Shown piece after piece: positions 13,644 through 26,768 of a stretch of DNA of 64,000 nucleotides. The stretch spans positions 47,484,070-47,548,069 of the forward strand of contig CM046294.1 in the NCBI GenBank assembly GCA_025267735.1. Direction: 5' to 3'. Source of the DNA: Mactra quadrangularis (Eukaryota > Mollusca > Bivalvia > Venerida > Mactridae). The notes below the pieces were generated by a model, which did no database searches, was not told where the DNA came from, and saw only the letters and a list, made by a program, of their open reading frames with translations. Position 1 is the first letter of the stretch. The number at the start of each line of letters is the position of its first letter. The translations under genes were made by a program, and so were the position numbers.

Positions 13644-14270
13644 GATACCCCCTGAATATATAATTGAAAAATAAATTGGTTTGAAAATAAATTGGTATTG
13701 TATATATTTTGTATAAACATTATAAGAACTTATTATTTGATGCATTTGTATTTAACAGCGCGATGTTATTTTAGAATGTATATGGACACAATATAATTAT
13801 GTTATTAATTTTAATCATAAATATGTAACTCAGTTTATTGATGTATTAATATAGTGTTATATTTTGATACTATTATTATTTATGTCACAAAACATTATTC
13901 AATCGTTATATTAACATGCAAGGAGGTCACTGATGTTTGTTTTCGGTGCCGATTAATCATTGCTATTTTTTTGTCTTGCCATCAATTGAATTGACTGAAA
14001 TTTGAAGTTATTGTTTATTCATGATAACATTTAAAACTAGATCATACATTTTATATAAAATTATAGAAGGTGATTGTACACAATGTTTAGATAATATATT
14101 AAAATGTTTATATTCAGTCATTAAGGGAAAAAATAATGCCTTTCTTCGTTAATTTCTTGACCTCAAATTTGTATTGTTTAAATATCGTGTTCGCATCAAA
14201 ATATCCTACGGAACTGAAATAATGTAAATAAAGAAGTATTCAAATTTCTATAAAAACGTGTCTTCACACC
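12464..14270. other. AT-rich non-coding stretch before copy B
   Basis: Apart from the AT microsatellite nothing was recognised. Open frames of 106 residues (12,511-12,831, minus) and 66 residues (13,095-13,295, minus) are compositionally ordinary AT-rich ORFs without motifs. Confidence 0.5.
13613..13642. repeat. (AT)n microsatellite
   Basis: Pure AT dinucleotides, then GTATATATATAG. Confidence 0.95.
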
Positions 14271-16693
14271 ATTTTGGCTAATTTACATCAAAGTGACTGC
14301 ATAGCAATATTTGTTAATAACATATATATAATTTTCTTCTGGTAGATCAGAAGTTCTACGTCAAGTAACTATGAACTTTGATCCGCACTCTTTGCTCAAA
14401 TGTCCTACACCTAGTCATTGGCAATGCCAAGATCTTTGAACTGAAGCTTTGACCTTGTATTTAACACAGGATCGCCATTTGCAGATAATTGCCTTTTCTA
14501 ATATGGAGCTAGACGATAGAATGACTGTAAAGAATAGGATAGTCTTAGATTAACGATTTCACACGAAATACTGATCGAACGTTCAAATTGTAGCATAACC
14601 TTTTTAGTGGCATCCAAGAATGCGCAAATGTACTTAAATATATATGATACACATGAAATTAAGTAAGCCTACTTTTGTGTCATAATGCGATTCTGTGTAA
14701 AATTATGATTAGGTAACGACATAGTTATTATTACTGCTTTTTAGATTTAAATTATAATCATAACGTTGCCAGTGGTATTTCGTATGGTCATTGTATACAT
14801 AAAACTGATTTTGTTTCGAAAGATATTTCAAATTCCTTGAAAAAATCGAGCAAAAGTTCAGTGCACAAAGTTATTTCATAATTTAATTTATTGTAGCTAT
14901 TTTAGAAAACGCAAAAATACTAACAAAGAACTTCAAGACGCAAATAGAATAAAAGTCGTTGATCCTTTAGTAATAAATTATGTCTGCGGAAACACAATTT
15001 TCTTTCCAAATATACGTCAATAATTGACAAGTGTAAATGTAAAATTTTGTTTACAATGTGATACAGAGAAGAGTTATGATACTATTTGATACGTTTGTTA
15101 CAAAACTTATAAAGCATTGTAACAAAGTACAATCGGGACTGCCTTAGCGACTCCCTGATTTCAACGACTCCCTGTCTTATCTGACCATGTTTCAGTCCGC
15201 CCAACGCATTTTCCTATATAAATGGACTGATTTAAACGACTCCCTGTCATATGTGACAAGCGACCCTAATCGTCTGGTCCCAACTCGCTGTTTTGTCAGT
15301 ATTTAACGACTTTCACACCTTTCGAATTATCGGTCAGACGTTTTTAACAACTTTTATGCTGGTCCCCCATTAAATACATCGTTGAGAACATCCCTAAACA
15401 AGGGAAGTAACAACGATTACCAAAACAACCGCCAACGTCAATTATTGATTACGCTCCGCCTAGTTTACACCCACAGCAAATCAGAGCGTCGTTTCTCAAC
15501 ATCGAAAGTCGATTAGCCAATCAGGATCGGCAGCACGTAATGATGTAGCAGGCTCCTGTGCAACGTTGCCTTGGGCAGTTTTACGACCGTGACTAGCAAA
15601 TTATGTTTATGACACGTCGGCGAGGATTAAATGACACGCTTGACTCACTAATTGTACCCCTAACTTAATCAATACAATGTGCAGTCGGCCATGCGAAAGG
15701 GTAACGGCTTGCGGAAGCGAGTTTTTCGCATGTCCCCAAAACAAAGCTAGCATACCATTTTCCCCTCGTGAAATCATTTGCCGCTTATTTTATCTAAAGA
15801 AGAACAAAGTTTAATTTTAAGTTTAGTCTAAAAACGACTCGTATAAAATGTCCCTTTGTTCGAAAATACGTACGCTCGATGGCGAGTAAAAATATCAAAA
15901 AAAGTGTTACTAAAAATAGATTCGTTACGTCATGGACACTATCCACGCGCTCGCTATTTGTGATAATGGTAACCAGTTCACACATTAATCGATACGTACA
16001 TACGCTTATCAGATAATAAGCAAAGCAGTCAAATTTTAGTTTACTAACAATTCCATTTGTCACACATTGGGAACGAAATGGATAAAGTAAATTTCCGTTA
16101 AAACTCCGTTCTTCGTCGAATATTACGATTGTACACTATATTAGGGGGTTCAGGCCCTTTTTGTTCCATGCTTAAATAATTTTGTTACAGTTCTTAATAC
16201 GCAGCTATGGAAATGAGGTTCTATTTAAGGTATAAACTATTTTGATAGCATGATAGGTCTAGAAGTTACAGATTTTTTCATATTGGCATTTGAACCATTT
16301 TATGAGGCAGATCTTTATTATATAAAAAAAAAACAGAAAAAAGGCACCAAAATTAGAAAAACATGATATTACAGATGCTGATTAATTAATTTTTTTGTTT
16401 TATAAGAAATGCAAATCCCATTAATGTATACATTTTCTGGATGCTGTAGAAATAGGCAATGCGATGCATTTTGGTGCATTACAAAATTTTTGGGTATGAT
16501 GCCGGGTTTGGCCGAAAGGAATTCAAAATGGCCGTCAATTCGTACAAAGAAAGAAATTACATCTGAATTATGACAGCTAGTACATTGAATTCTAGTTCAT
16601 GTCATGTGTGTATTGTTCATTACTTTTACGGCAATTTATATGACATTGTTTTTAGTGATGTTTGCCACAAAATAGAGGAAATTATACTTTTCT

Positions 16694-16707
16694 GTTACCA
16701 TAGCAAC
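16694..16707. promoter_or_regulatory. X-box (RFX-type) motif 1
   Basis: GTTACCATAGCAAC, an imperfect palindrome matching the RFX consensus. It lies in a ~160-bp diverged tandem unit whose second copy carries the next motif. Confidence 0.5.
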
Positions 16708-16855
16708 GCTAAATATATATATATAAACCTATGAATTACCTACCTAGAAGACATGGATACTCACAAGGGTATGATATTCACATTTTTTTGTAAATTTACT
16801 TGACATCAAAGCACTTACCAACGATTTTGCAGCATCAAAGAAAATATACTTTTTG

Positions 16856-16869
16856 GTTACCATGGCAAC
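16856..16869. promoter_or_regulatory. X-box (RFX-type) motif 2
   Basis: GTTACCATGGCAAC, a near-perfect RFX palindrome, preceded by ATATACTTTTT like the first copy. Confidence 0.5.
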
Positions 16870-18827
16870 AATCTTCCGCAAAAACCATAAAATCATAGGG
16901 CGTAACATTTCCCCCCAAAAATAGCGTTTATAAGAAAATAATCCAAACAGGGCGTTTAACAGAGTAAATATAAATAGGGAAATTACTAGATTAAATAAGG
17001 TACGTTATTGTACTTCGTATTCGACTACACTCGAGTCACAAAATCGATATTTGACGAGGTCTACATTTATATCAGAACAGCAATGTCGGCGCGCCTTTGA
17101 TCACGGTCCCTTAAAGTTTTAAACGACGTCATCAGACACGTTGCCGCCATAACTATTCTGAAGTAGCACAAAGATCAAAGAAAACTATCATACGTTGGAA
17201 AATTCTCTTCGGCTATTTAGAATAATGTTAGTACAGAAATGTATAAATGGTGTACTTTAAATTTAAACCTTCCAACTAACGCGCTTCTCTATTAAACATT
17301 TAAGTGCAAAATGTGCGTAATTTATTTATAAAATGACTTTCATTCTTATAAGAATTAAAATCGTGTAACTGGTAAATACGGCGTTTTCAAGTCAGAACTT
17401 TATTGTTGATCAGAAGCGTATGGGCGAGAAGAGTAATGTCCGTTATTTAGGATTAATCTTTCATGTAAGTTAAATAAAGAAATACCAGCAATAATCATGC
17501 TGTACGAAATTAACATTTCGTATTACATTTTTGAAGATGAATATTGTTAAATTAAATACGATGCGTAACTATATACACAAACGTAACTTATATAAAAGCG
17601 GAGTATTGACCAAGGTAGAAGAAGGAAAACTGATCTGAGAAAAAAATGACGTAGTGGAGAAATGACGTCAGCCAGCATTACGGTGGGTGGGATGACGTAA
17701 CGTCCACAAAATGTCAAAAAATCTCGAACGGTAGGGTTGGAAATACATGTTTGCTAGAGCTATGTTACAGGTTTCTTCATTATTAATCTTTGTTTCTAAT
17801 TTATAAAGGTATGATAAACATAGAAGAAGTTGAACGTCAATGTAAAATCAATTGAAACATAACAAAAACTTGGAAAACTTTCTTTGTTTACATATCAAAT
17901 TTTTACTGATTATGTTATTTTGTACTATCATTCACCAATGAGAAGCTGCTTGTGTAAGCTACATTTTGATTGGTCAATCGATTTTCTGTGTTGGAAGCGA
18001 GCTCTAGCAAACTGCATAAGCCTTTTCCATACCTCATCAAAATGACGCGACTCCGCGTCCATTGCATGTTAACGTTGCGTTCGACGGCAACGGGAGTTGT
18101 TTTCTATCATCATTTATGCAGGATTCTTGTTACGTTTTTTACAAGAAAAAAATATGAAATGATTAAGTAACGATTACTCTTTCAATACGTGTTCTTATTG
18201 TTTTATATTTGTCCGTAATAAAATCAAATTTAGGGCTTCAACTTTAGTATAAAACTCAAAAAATAGCGTCGACGTCACGACGACGTCATGCAACGTCACG
18301 TCACATGAACCCCCTAACTATATAATGATATATTGTGGCTATTAAATGACTGTCATTGCGGAAACGTAAGGCGGAAATCATGACTGATTATGAAAATAAT
18401 GTTCCTGCAGAATCAAAAAGACATATGCAGTCATTTTTATATAGTTTTAGCAGATTTTAAACATGAACATGTCTATTCAGTAGCATTTAAATATTTGATC
18501 ATGTAGAATTTATGCATAAAATGATTTTGTAACTCTGTATTTCTTTCATATACATGTAATTATTATTAATAAAAATAAGTCTTAAGATTCATCTTAAATA
18601 TATTAGATGTATACTGTTTATCAAAGTAATAAATATATAACTTATAATATCTCTGTGTCTTACTCATGTTGCTAAATTAATGTAAACACAAGTTCAATCA
18701 AAAATAGTTGAGACTGGTTTAAAGACTCCCTGTCATATGTGACCTTTTTTGTGAAGTCCCACTGAAGGTCACATATGACAGTCTCGACTGTATGTGTAGC
18801 TGTGTTATGGAAATAATGACTATTAAT

Positions 18828-19372
18828 CACTGGCACTGGAGTCCTTATATTGGATAAACTATATATTTTTGATTAAAAAAAACATTGGTGAAGAAACGTA
18901 GAAAAAAAACGGTTCCTGTTTGACAATCGCTTTAGAGTCGTGCCACAGCTTATTATAATATACACATGGTATTGAACCGTTTTCGGAGTAATCCACGGTC
19001 GAACTGAATTTTTCATACTTCAGAAAATGACTCGACATAAAAACCGGTTCTGATTTAAAGCTGGTACATATTTTTACATAACTGGTAAGTATCAACTTCA
19101 TATCTTTGATAATTATCATAGAATTAAGCGTTATTTCAGGAATTTCACTTTTCAGCGATTGAGAGACACTGCTGACTTCCGGTATAATTTACAGTTTTGA
19201 AACATGCGTTCTGATTGGTCATACCATATAGATATATACATTAAAATAAGATGTGTGACGACCCAAAAGCGATAGTTATAAAAGAACCGTTTTATGATGT
19301 TTTTTTTCAACAATGTTATTTTTAATCATTAGTATGAATATTTTATTGAATGTAAGGACTCCAGTGCCAGTG
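18828..19372. mobile_element. 545-bp hAT-type MITE with perfect 8-bp target duplication
   Basis: The ends CACTGGCACTGGAGTCCTTA and TAAGGACTCCAGTGCCAGTG are perfect 20-bp inverted repeats. CTATTAAT flanks both sides (18,820-18,827 and 19,373-19,380). An 8-bp duplication with CA...TG ends is the hAT signature. Inside is only an 86-residue open frame without a transposase motif, so the element depends on a transposase elsewhere. Confidence 0.93.
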
Positions 19373-22300
19373 CTATTAATGTATGACTTGTAATCAATAT
19401 ATCTCATTACAAATTGTGGATTTAATGTGGATTTAAAGCCAGTTTATCGGGTATCGTAAAATATAGAATAAATCGTTTAATCTCTGGAATGCAATAAATC
19501 AAAACCTCCCGATGAATAGTTAAAAACCAGTTGTGGACGAATTTTGTTCGCAGTGTTCAGACTGTAACGGTATGTAGCAGTAGTCTCAGTATTGAGAGTG
19601 TATTGTACTGTCGTCAGACGAGATATATTTCTGTTAAGATTGATTCAATAATTCTAGAATTATTTGATATTGTTGTTAAACATTTTACAATTATGTCACT
19701 TAGTCAATATTTTCCTCCATAAATCAAATAGGGAAGTGTTACTTTATTAGCTGTCATAGGCTATTACATTTTAAATGTGATGTACATCTTTAGTAGGTGT
19801 TCAAGTCACACAGACACTTCTTTTGAACATACCTAATCATAGACATCCAAAGTAGTATTACTGAGAATTACATATATATATGAAACAGTAATAAATCACT
19901 TGTTTTATTCAATTATTAATTTAAGAAGAATATTCCTATTGTTCGAGTTAAAACTTTTTGTTATCGTACATGTATAAATTGTGTGGGAATCTGAAAGTAA
20001 CAAACAATAACTAAATTTTATAGCGTAAATATAACTTTAAAGATTTAAACAATATATATCTTTCATTAATGTCGTTCGATTGTACAATGTGTGCAACGTT
20101 TAATTGATTGCCATGTAGCATTCACTAAAGCGTAAATATTAGGTTACACAAATGTATCCTTATGTTTTACTGAAATCATGTAAATATTTAGTAAAGATTA
20201 TAAACTGCAGAACAATGAATGAACGAACCCCTTTACAAAAACCTTCATGGACGACAATGTTTACCTGATGTGGTCAGACATCAGTGATCTGTTGTATACA
20301 TAAATGTTAATGTATGTATCATCTATAGTAGACATATTATGATGTTTATGAAATTTGTCTGCATATGTTTATTTAGCCACATCTGTTTTCATGTTATTTT
20401 TTATCGCACATTTGATTAACGGTTTCTTTCAGCCATATTAAATGGTGTCTGGTGTATTTTTATTATTTCAATCACATCTGTCAATGATACTGACTTTTAC
20501 AATAAACAAGATGTAACTTTTCAAAGAATCATATTTCATCAGGACTTGATTTAATAAAACTACCTACTAAAGATAAGTATAAAATAGTATATTTGCCTAA
20601 ACAAACTTGTCTATCTGTCCTTACAAAACATATAGAATTGCTTTTGTCAATTCGCATTGAAAAAAAGTTAAGAAATAACTTACAGTTGTATATATTTTGT
20701 TGTATAATAAAATATTGGCACGAACTTTGATGCGCGTATGAATTAACTCACGAGTGCTTTAGTACGAGCGATTTAATTAGTGCATCAAACGAGTTATTTC
20801 CATTCTAACATGGCAAATATATTTCTAGAGAAAATATATCTTGTACAACTATTTTTAACCTTTGGAACGCCATGCTGTTAGAATCTACCCCCGAAAATGT
20901 CGAAAATAGCATTTATTTACACAATTCTCATAGATAAGGGTTTCTAAATCCAATAAAAAAATATTTTAAGATCTTAATAAAATTAAGAAACCAAAACGAA
21001 TATTCATAATTATATTTGTGTGTTTAACATCAGTCTAAAAAATCAGCGTGGCGGAATAAGCAAACCATTCGACCTTGCCCTTGGTGTTTGACTTTTTGTT
21101 TACACATGCTGGTGTAGCAAAATGTGATGCTCGATGTTTTCGACGGAATATTGCAAATACAACTTAACTGATTAGATGTTAACTGGATAGTAGTGTGTAA
21201 TCAGACGATTTAAAAGCGAATTTATCGAAAAAGTTGGATATATATAGATTGAATTTATAAACGCATGTCAAGCAAGAATGGATTATCCGAAAATCAGCGA
21301 ACTACTCGTCGACTTGAATATGAAATTTGTAAGATTACACGTAGCAAGTTACATGCCCTATTTTCAGCTTAACTCATTTAACGTGGAAGTAAAATTATTA
21401 CGGCCGTCACGATGTATACTTTATTCATTATTTAAGTATATACGACGTAAAAATAAAGAGAGAAAGCGTACGTGCCTATGATAAAATTGATGTTAAAATG
21501 GATTGAAAAAAACGCCCATATATTTTATATTTGTAAGCCGAAGATTATAACCTCCTCATTAATGCTATTATCTTTATCTTACAAGCATAACAAAAGGCAT
21601 AGGAGTTGCTTTATTTATTTATTTATTGCTCTATTGGTTTGAAGTACTGAATTTAAATACATTCATCATTTCGAGTATTGATAACAACAACGACTGTAAA
21701 ACATCATTTCATCTTTCATTTCTTGTATTGAGTTATGATTTCTAAAAGTGTATCTAGGTGCTGTTGTTTGATGTTCTACTGTGTCACCACTCATTTCCTT
21801 ATGATGAAACATTTCGAAGTATTCATAATTATGCTTCAACATTATACATACTACATCAGTATAAAACAATAATTCAGGTTCTATATTTCAAAAGTCTTCA
21901 ATAACAACGATATAATCAGACTACATTTATCATTGTCTAATGTTACCCTTCTCTGATTTTTATGTCGTATATCATGTTCTTATTATCAAATGTGTTTTAT
22001 ACACATATTGTATTCTACTATCATTTCTGTAGTTTTACACGAGTAACAAGGTTTGATATTTTGTCTAACATACATGTAATTTATTCCAGATTATGTAAAA
22101 CAATGCATATTTGTTTTTGAAAGTACGTAAACATCAAAATTATCAACATTTAGCAAAATTTAAATACGCTTACATCAATACCAGGCCGTCTGGACCCATT
22201 GTATACATAAACAGTTATATATTCAAGATTATGTAAAATAGCATATTATGTTCTAAGAATGAAGGTTAAAATCAGGGAAACACGTACGTTAGAACTGTAT

Positions 22301-23476
22301 GTGATCTACATAAATAAATACTGATAGCTTCATTGACACAGATTAAGATCTGTAAATAAGTTAATGTGAACCCAATCGTGATGGAGATATTTCTCAGCGT
22401 ATCAGTATGATAGGAATAAAAGAAACTGGCAGAGCCTTAACGTTCTTTACATTATAAACTTACATAGGCACCTTCATTAATTATCAAATCACAATAATTA
22501 TAAACTTCAGTTGGACTTAAATTTTGGTATCGGTGGAAGAACTTGCAAAAAATGTTATCGAACACCTTGTTTTAAAAGTTATTTTGTTATGCAAAGATAA
22601 AGTTCATTGAAATATGAAACATATACATAAAGCAATATAAAAACATAATACTTGTATGCAGTAGCCAGTTTGTTCTGCACCAACGAATTAGACATCTCAC
22701 CGAATTGGCTAAAAAACTGAAATGCGACATAGAGCACCACACGTAACATGTGACAGATACGATCGTTTATAAAAAGGTATATGTCTGTATACTTGCAAGT
22801 CTGCAACATTGACAATCATAATAATATCCTCAAACAGACGAGTAATCTTATTGGTGTAAGAAAATATTTATTCAATAAAACAATCAAAAGTGGCACAAAA
22901 TAACGCCGTGTCTAAATGTATGTATTCATCAAAAGCAGACATTTTCATCATTTTCATAATTTGTCTGCAAAATCAAAAGATTTATTGATTCCTGACGATG
23001 AAAGCAAGGGTGAATTATCTAAAATGAATTACTTACTGCAGACAATTCAGTCAACAACCTTAATGCATTTCGTAACACTTATCTCGATTCAATATTTTCA
23101 TTTACATGATAGTTTTTTTTAAAATCAACATTGGTGTTTATGAAAAAACCTAACAATTCTCAATAGATGTACTGTTCAATAACCAGGTAATGGAAATCGA
23201 CCGCATTAAAGTTTGTAAATACAGCAAAACAATCCTAAAATAGTATATTGGCCGAGCAACATTCTATTTTCAAAATATCATATTTCAAATTAAGTAAGTT
23301 TCAGTTGTTTTGCCACTGTCCGTTCAAAAGGTTAGAAGGCGGACATGGCTTTAAAACAAAAACTTTAAAATGTTCATCTACATGCAGGTTTGTCGTGTAA
23401 ATCTTTCTTCGGCTATTCAGCCATCCTTCTCTGTATCAAGTAGAACAGTTGCATACCACCGGCAAGGGTATGGTCT

Positions 23477-24115
23477 AAGTACTTGTTAAAAGTTTAACTT
23501 TAGATATCTAAGCATATCCAGGAAACGTATGTTCAAAGTACTTGTTAAAAGTTTAACTTTAGATATCTAAGCATATCCAGGAAACGTATGTTCAAAGTAC
23601 TTGTTAAAAGTTTAACTTTAGATATCTAGGCATATCCAGGAAACGTATGTTCTAAGTACTTGTTAAAAGTTTAACTTCAGAGATGTGGACATATCCGGGA
23701 AACATACGTTCTAAGTACTTGTTAAAAGTATAACTTCAGAGATGTGGACATATCCAGGAAACATACGTTCAAAGTTCTTGTTAAAAGTATAACTTCAGAG
23801 ATGTGGATATATCCAGGAAACATATGTTATAAGTTCTTGTTAAAAGTATAACTTCAGAGATGTGGACATATCCAGGAAACATACGTTCTAAGTTCTTGTT
23901 AAAAGTATAACTTCAGAGATGTGGACATATCCAGGAAACATACGTTCTAAGTTCTTGTTAAAAGTATAACTTCAGAGATGTGGACATATCCAGGAAACAT
24001 ACGTTCTAAGTTCTTGTTGAATGTATAACTTCAGAGATGTGGACTAATCCAGGAAACGTATGTTCTAAGTACTTGTAAAATGTTTTACTTCAGAGATCTA
24101 GGCATATCCAGGAAA
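23477..24115 (+). repeat. 59-bp satellite, 11 units
   Basis: The motif AAGTACTTGTTAAAAGT recurs every 59 bp exactly (23477, 23536, 23595 ... 24067), with ATATCCAGGAAACGTATG in each unit. The first three units are nearly identical (TTAGATATCTAAGC), the middle ones form a second variant (CAGAGATGTGGAC), and the last returns toward the first. Not CRISPR: the units are contiguous with no spacers. Confidence 0.97.
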
Positions 24116-26497
24116 CATTAATAGGACACGTGATAGCCGTTATTTGAATGATAAAATTGTTCAAATGTGGCATAATGCTAAACATTACACCAATATACGT
24201 GTACTTAGTCTTTTTGCATGTCAGAAAATTTACATTGGTTTAACCACCTGTGTCAATGAACTTTCTACTATTTTTATATATGTAGATTTTGTACTTGATA
24301 CATCTCCTAAAATATTCCCTACAAGGAACATAATATGTAATTTTATTTAATCATTCTATCAATGACACAATAATGGAAATTGTTTGTCAAAATGACATAG
24401 TACTAATGTCATTATTTAACATCAATAGGATTCCATGTTTGTTCTCTTATAGAAATATTTGTCCACCCATACGGTATTTCAGCAACGTTCATTGTATAGA
24501 GAATGATAAACAATTCAGTGGCGTTTTTCTCTTTTTGACTGCTTCTGTTTCTAGTATGTTCTGACTCCTTCTTGTAATTATAGAGAATAAAATGTATTAG
24601 ACAAAACCAATTGAAGTACAAAAACACGAACAAGTGACTAGTATCATAATAATATAAAACATTAATGTAACTTCAGATGTCTCTATCCAAAACTGCACCT
24701 GTTGATTTAAATAACCTGTTGTATAAGCTGAACGTCATCAACTGAAATAACAAAATTTGATGGAATACATGAGTATTCTTTGAGTAGGTTTTTGGTTATA
24801 CTTTTAAATCAAACCCTAACAATGTTGTGTATTACAATTTGCTTGCATAACTTTTTCTCACCTGGATAAACTAATATATAAATGTTTCTACAAATGCGCT
24901 AATTTATAATATCATAATATAGAATAAAAGTGAACAGTAATAACATAATTATCTCAAAATTCGATATTAACGTGGGTATAATATCAGTCCTTCCACACAA
25001 TACTTTTTGGATATGGAATATTCAATACCAAGCATGCTGAGCTGTTTAAAATATGTGACGATGCCTTAATGAACATACACATGTATAATGCAGTAGTGTA
25101 TTTACGATGATACTAAAGGTTACTCTGAGGTTCTGAAATGATTAGAAACACAAAATATAGACAAATGTGCTAAAAACGTTTACCCAAAAAGTCTCAAGTT
25201 GAATAAAGTTGGACACGCTTTAACAAAACGCATGTTTGAAACCTTAATTTTAGTGAAGATTAGCATGTCAGAGAACTGTCAAAGAAATTTAAAGCACGTG
25301 AAGTATGAACACAATAAGGAATTCACCATTTGATATATGGAACACAGTAAATGAATAAGTGATAACTGATTAGTAAATACTTGTGATATATTAGATAGTT
25401 AATGTCATCTTATTGTACAATAATCAAATATATATCTATAACACGACACATTTCTAGGAATTATGTCATAAATTGAATTACACTAATAATACTTTATTGC
25501 TACATTAGATATCAATTAGAACCCCTTTGACAATTTCATCTAACGTCGACTTTGATCTCGATGTATTATTCTATTACATGTTTGGACAATTGAGAATGAC
25601 AGAAATATTATGCTCTCAGGTTATTATGAATTCAGACGGGTCCCAAATTACGAAAAGACCCTCCTCTAGCATTTATTTAATGTCAGCACATCCCTACATT
25701 TATATACGCTGCATTATAGCAAATCGTTTAACGTCCACACATGTACTTGGATATCATATTGAAGAGATTTATTTCTTGCGTATTAAGATGTTTGAATACT
25801 TACATTCATATCAAGTCAATGTCAATTAGCTTGACAGTAAAGTTTAACAATTTCATTTGTTTTAATGCTTTTTATCAGCTAGTTTGAATAAGGTAGGACG
25901 TTCACACAACGATGTTCTGCTAATAGATGTAATTTTCTACTTCAAAGTTTCTCAAAAGTTGATTATTTTTAATAAACTACACTTTGGCAAGTTAATTGTT
26001 GTGTTATATTATGATTGATTTACATCAGGACTTCCCACTTGAAGTAATAAAGCTGGAATTTTTGGTATTTTGTGATATTTTTGGCATCGCAATTACAAGG
26101 CTTTTATGTTTCTTTTAGAATGTTCAATTCAGATCATCATTAATTCCATTTCGTTCATAAAACACAAGGCTATTTATACATCTTCCCAATTATGGTCTAT
26201 ACAAATGTTTACATTGGCGTAATGCAGTGTGTCTACATATATGGAAGCTTTTCGTAAGATATAATCTAAGCATTTGTAAAAGTTTTGACAAATTCAAGAT
26301 TGAGTATGAAAAAAGGAGAACATTTCTATAACAATGCATTTTGAATGTCACGTTAAAATTAACATAGATATGAGTTAAGTTCCGTGTTTAATTTCAAAAA
26401 GTACATATATAATATATGGTAAGACTTTTGTAATTTTACTCGTTTATATTTTTTTTATAAGATAATTACAGGTACATTGTAGTTCCTTTTTTACTAG

Positions 26498-26768
26498 ATT
26501 TAACACCGTGTCAAGACAATTTAGGTCAATTTACGGCATCCAGCGCATCTAGCCGAGCTTTCCTGGACCAATTTCTATAACCGGTACACACCTACCCTTC
26601 CACAAGGCCGGAAACTTCTCCATATTATGTAATCAATGGAGGAAAATCGACATTATTGTCAAATTTTCATGGAAGGGTATAACCTCACCGGGTGGGATTC
26701 GAACCCGCACCCCTAGGGCACGAGATTCCAAATCCCGGCGCATTACCAACTGCGCTATCGACCTGGGT
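26498..26768 (-). mobile_element. SINE family 2 copy
   Basis: The reverse complement starts with a tRNA-like head (A-box region GATAGCGCAGTTGGTAATGC, B box GGTTCGAATCC) and continues with a body (GGTTATACCCTTCCATGAAA, CTTGTGGAAGGGTAGGTGTG) ending near AATTGTCTTGACACGG. It sits in copy B of the long duplication and is absent from the same place in copy A, so it arrived after the duplication. Confidence 0.9.

Larger units (their letters stand above)
16141..18317. mobile_element. 2.2-kb TIR element with 5-bp target duplication
   Basis: Perfect 12-bp inverted ends TTAGGGGGTTCA / TGAACCCCCTAA, both flanked by CTATA. The interior holds no transposase but carries two perfect X-box motifs and several TGACGTCA motifs. 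Superfamily not assigned. It is nested in the larger 15,130-18,790 element. Confidence 0.7.
15130..18790. mobile_element. 3.7-kb TIR element flanked by TA (outer element in the copy B insertion)
   Basis: The left end TA|CAATCGGGACTG and right end CAGTCTCGACTG|TA are inverted over 12 bp with few mismatches. Both ends carry nearby repeats of GACTCCCTGTCATATGTGAC in direct and inverted form (15,170-15,265 and 18,722-18,782). TA flanks fit Tc1/mariner-type insertion. No transposase was recognised. Moderately supported, because the TIR is short and imperfect. Confidence 0.55.

Noticed and set aside
18859..19119. 86-residue frame inside the hAT MITE as a transposase remnant
   Set aside because: It lacks any hAT transposase motif (no DDE context, no dimerisation-domain pattern) and is too short.
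23477..24115. CRISPR array
   Set aside because: The repeats are directly contiguous 59-bp units without unique spacers, in eukaryotic DNA. The same applies to the 55-bp array at 28,087.
25527..25829. 100-residue open frame as a gene
   Set aside because: It is in copy B non-coding DNA, has no counterpart frame in copy A, and has no recognisable domain.
26692..26768. True tRNA gene on the minus strand
   Set aside because: The head is tRNA-like, but the attached body is shared with at least four other loci, so it is a SINE.
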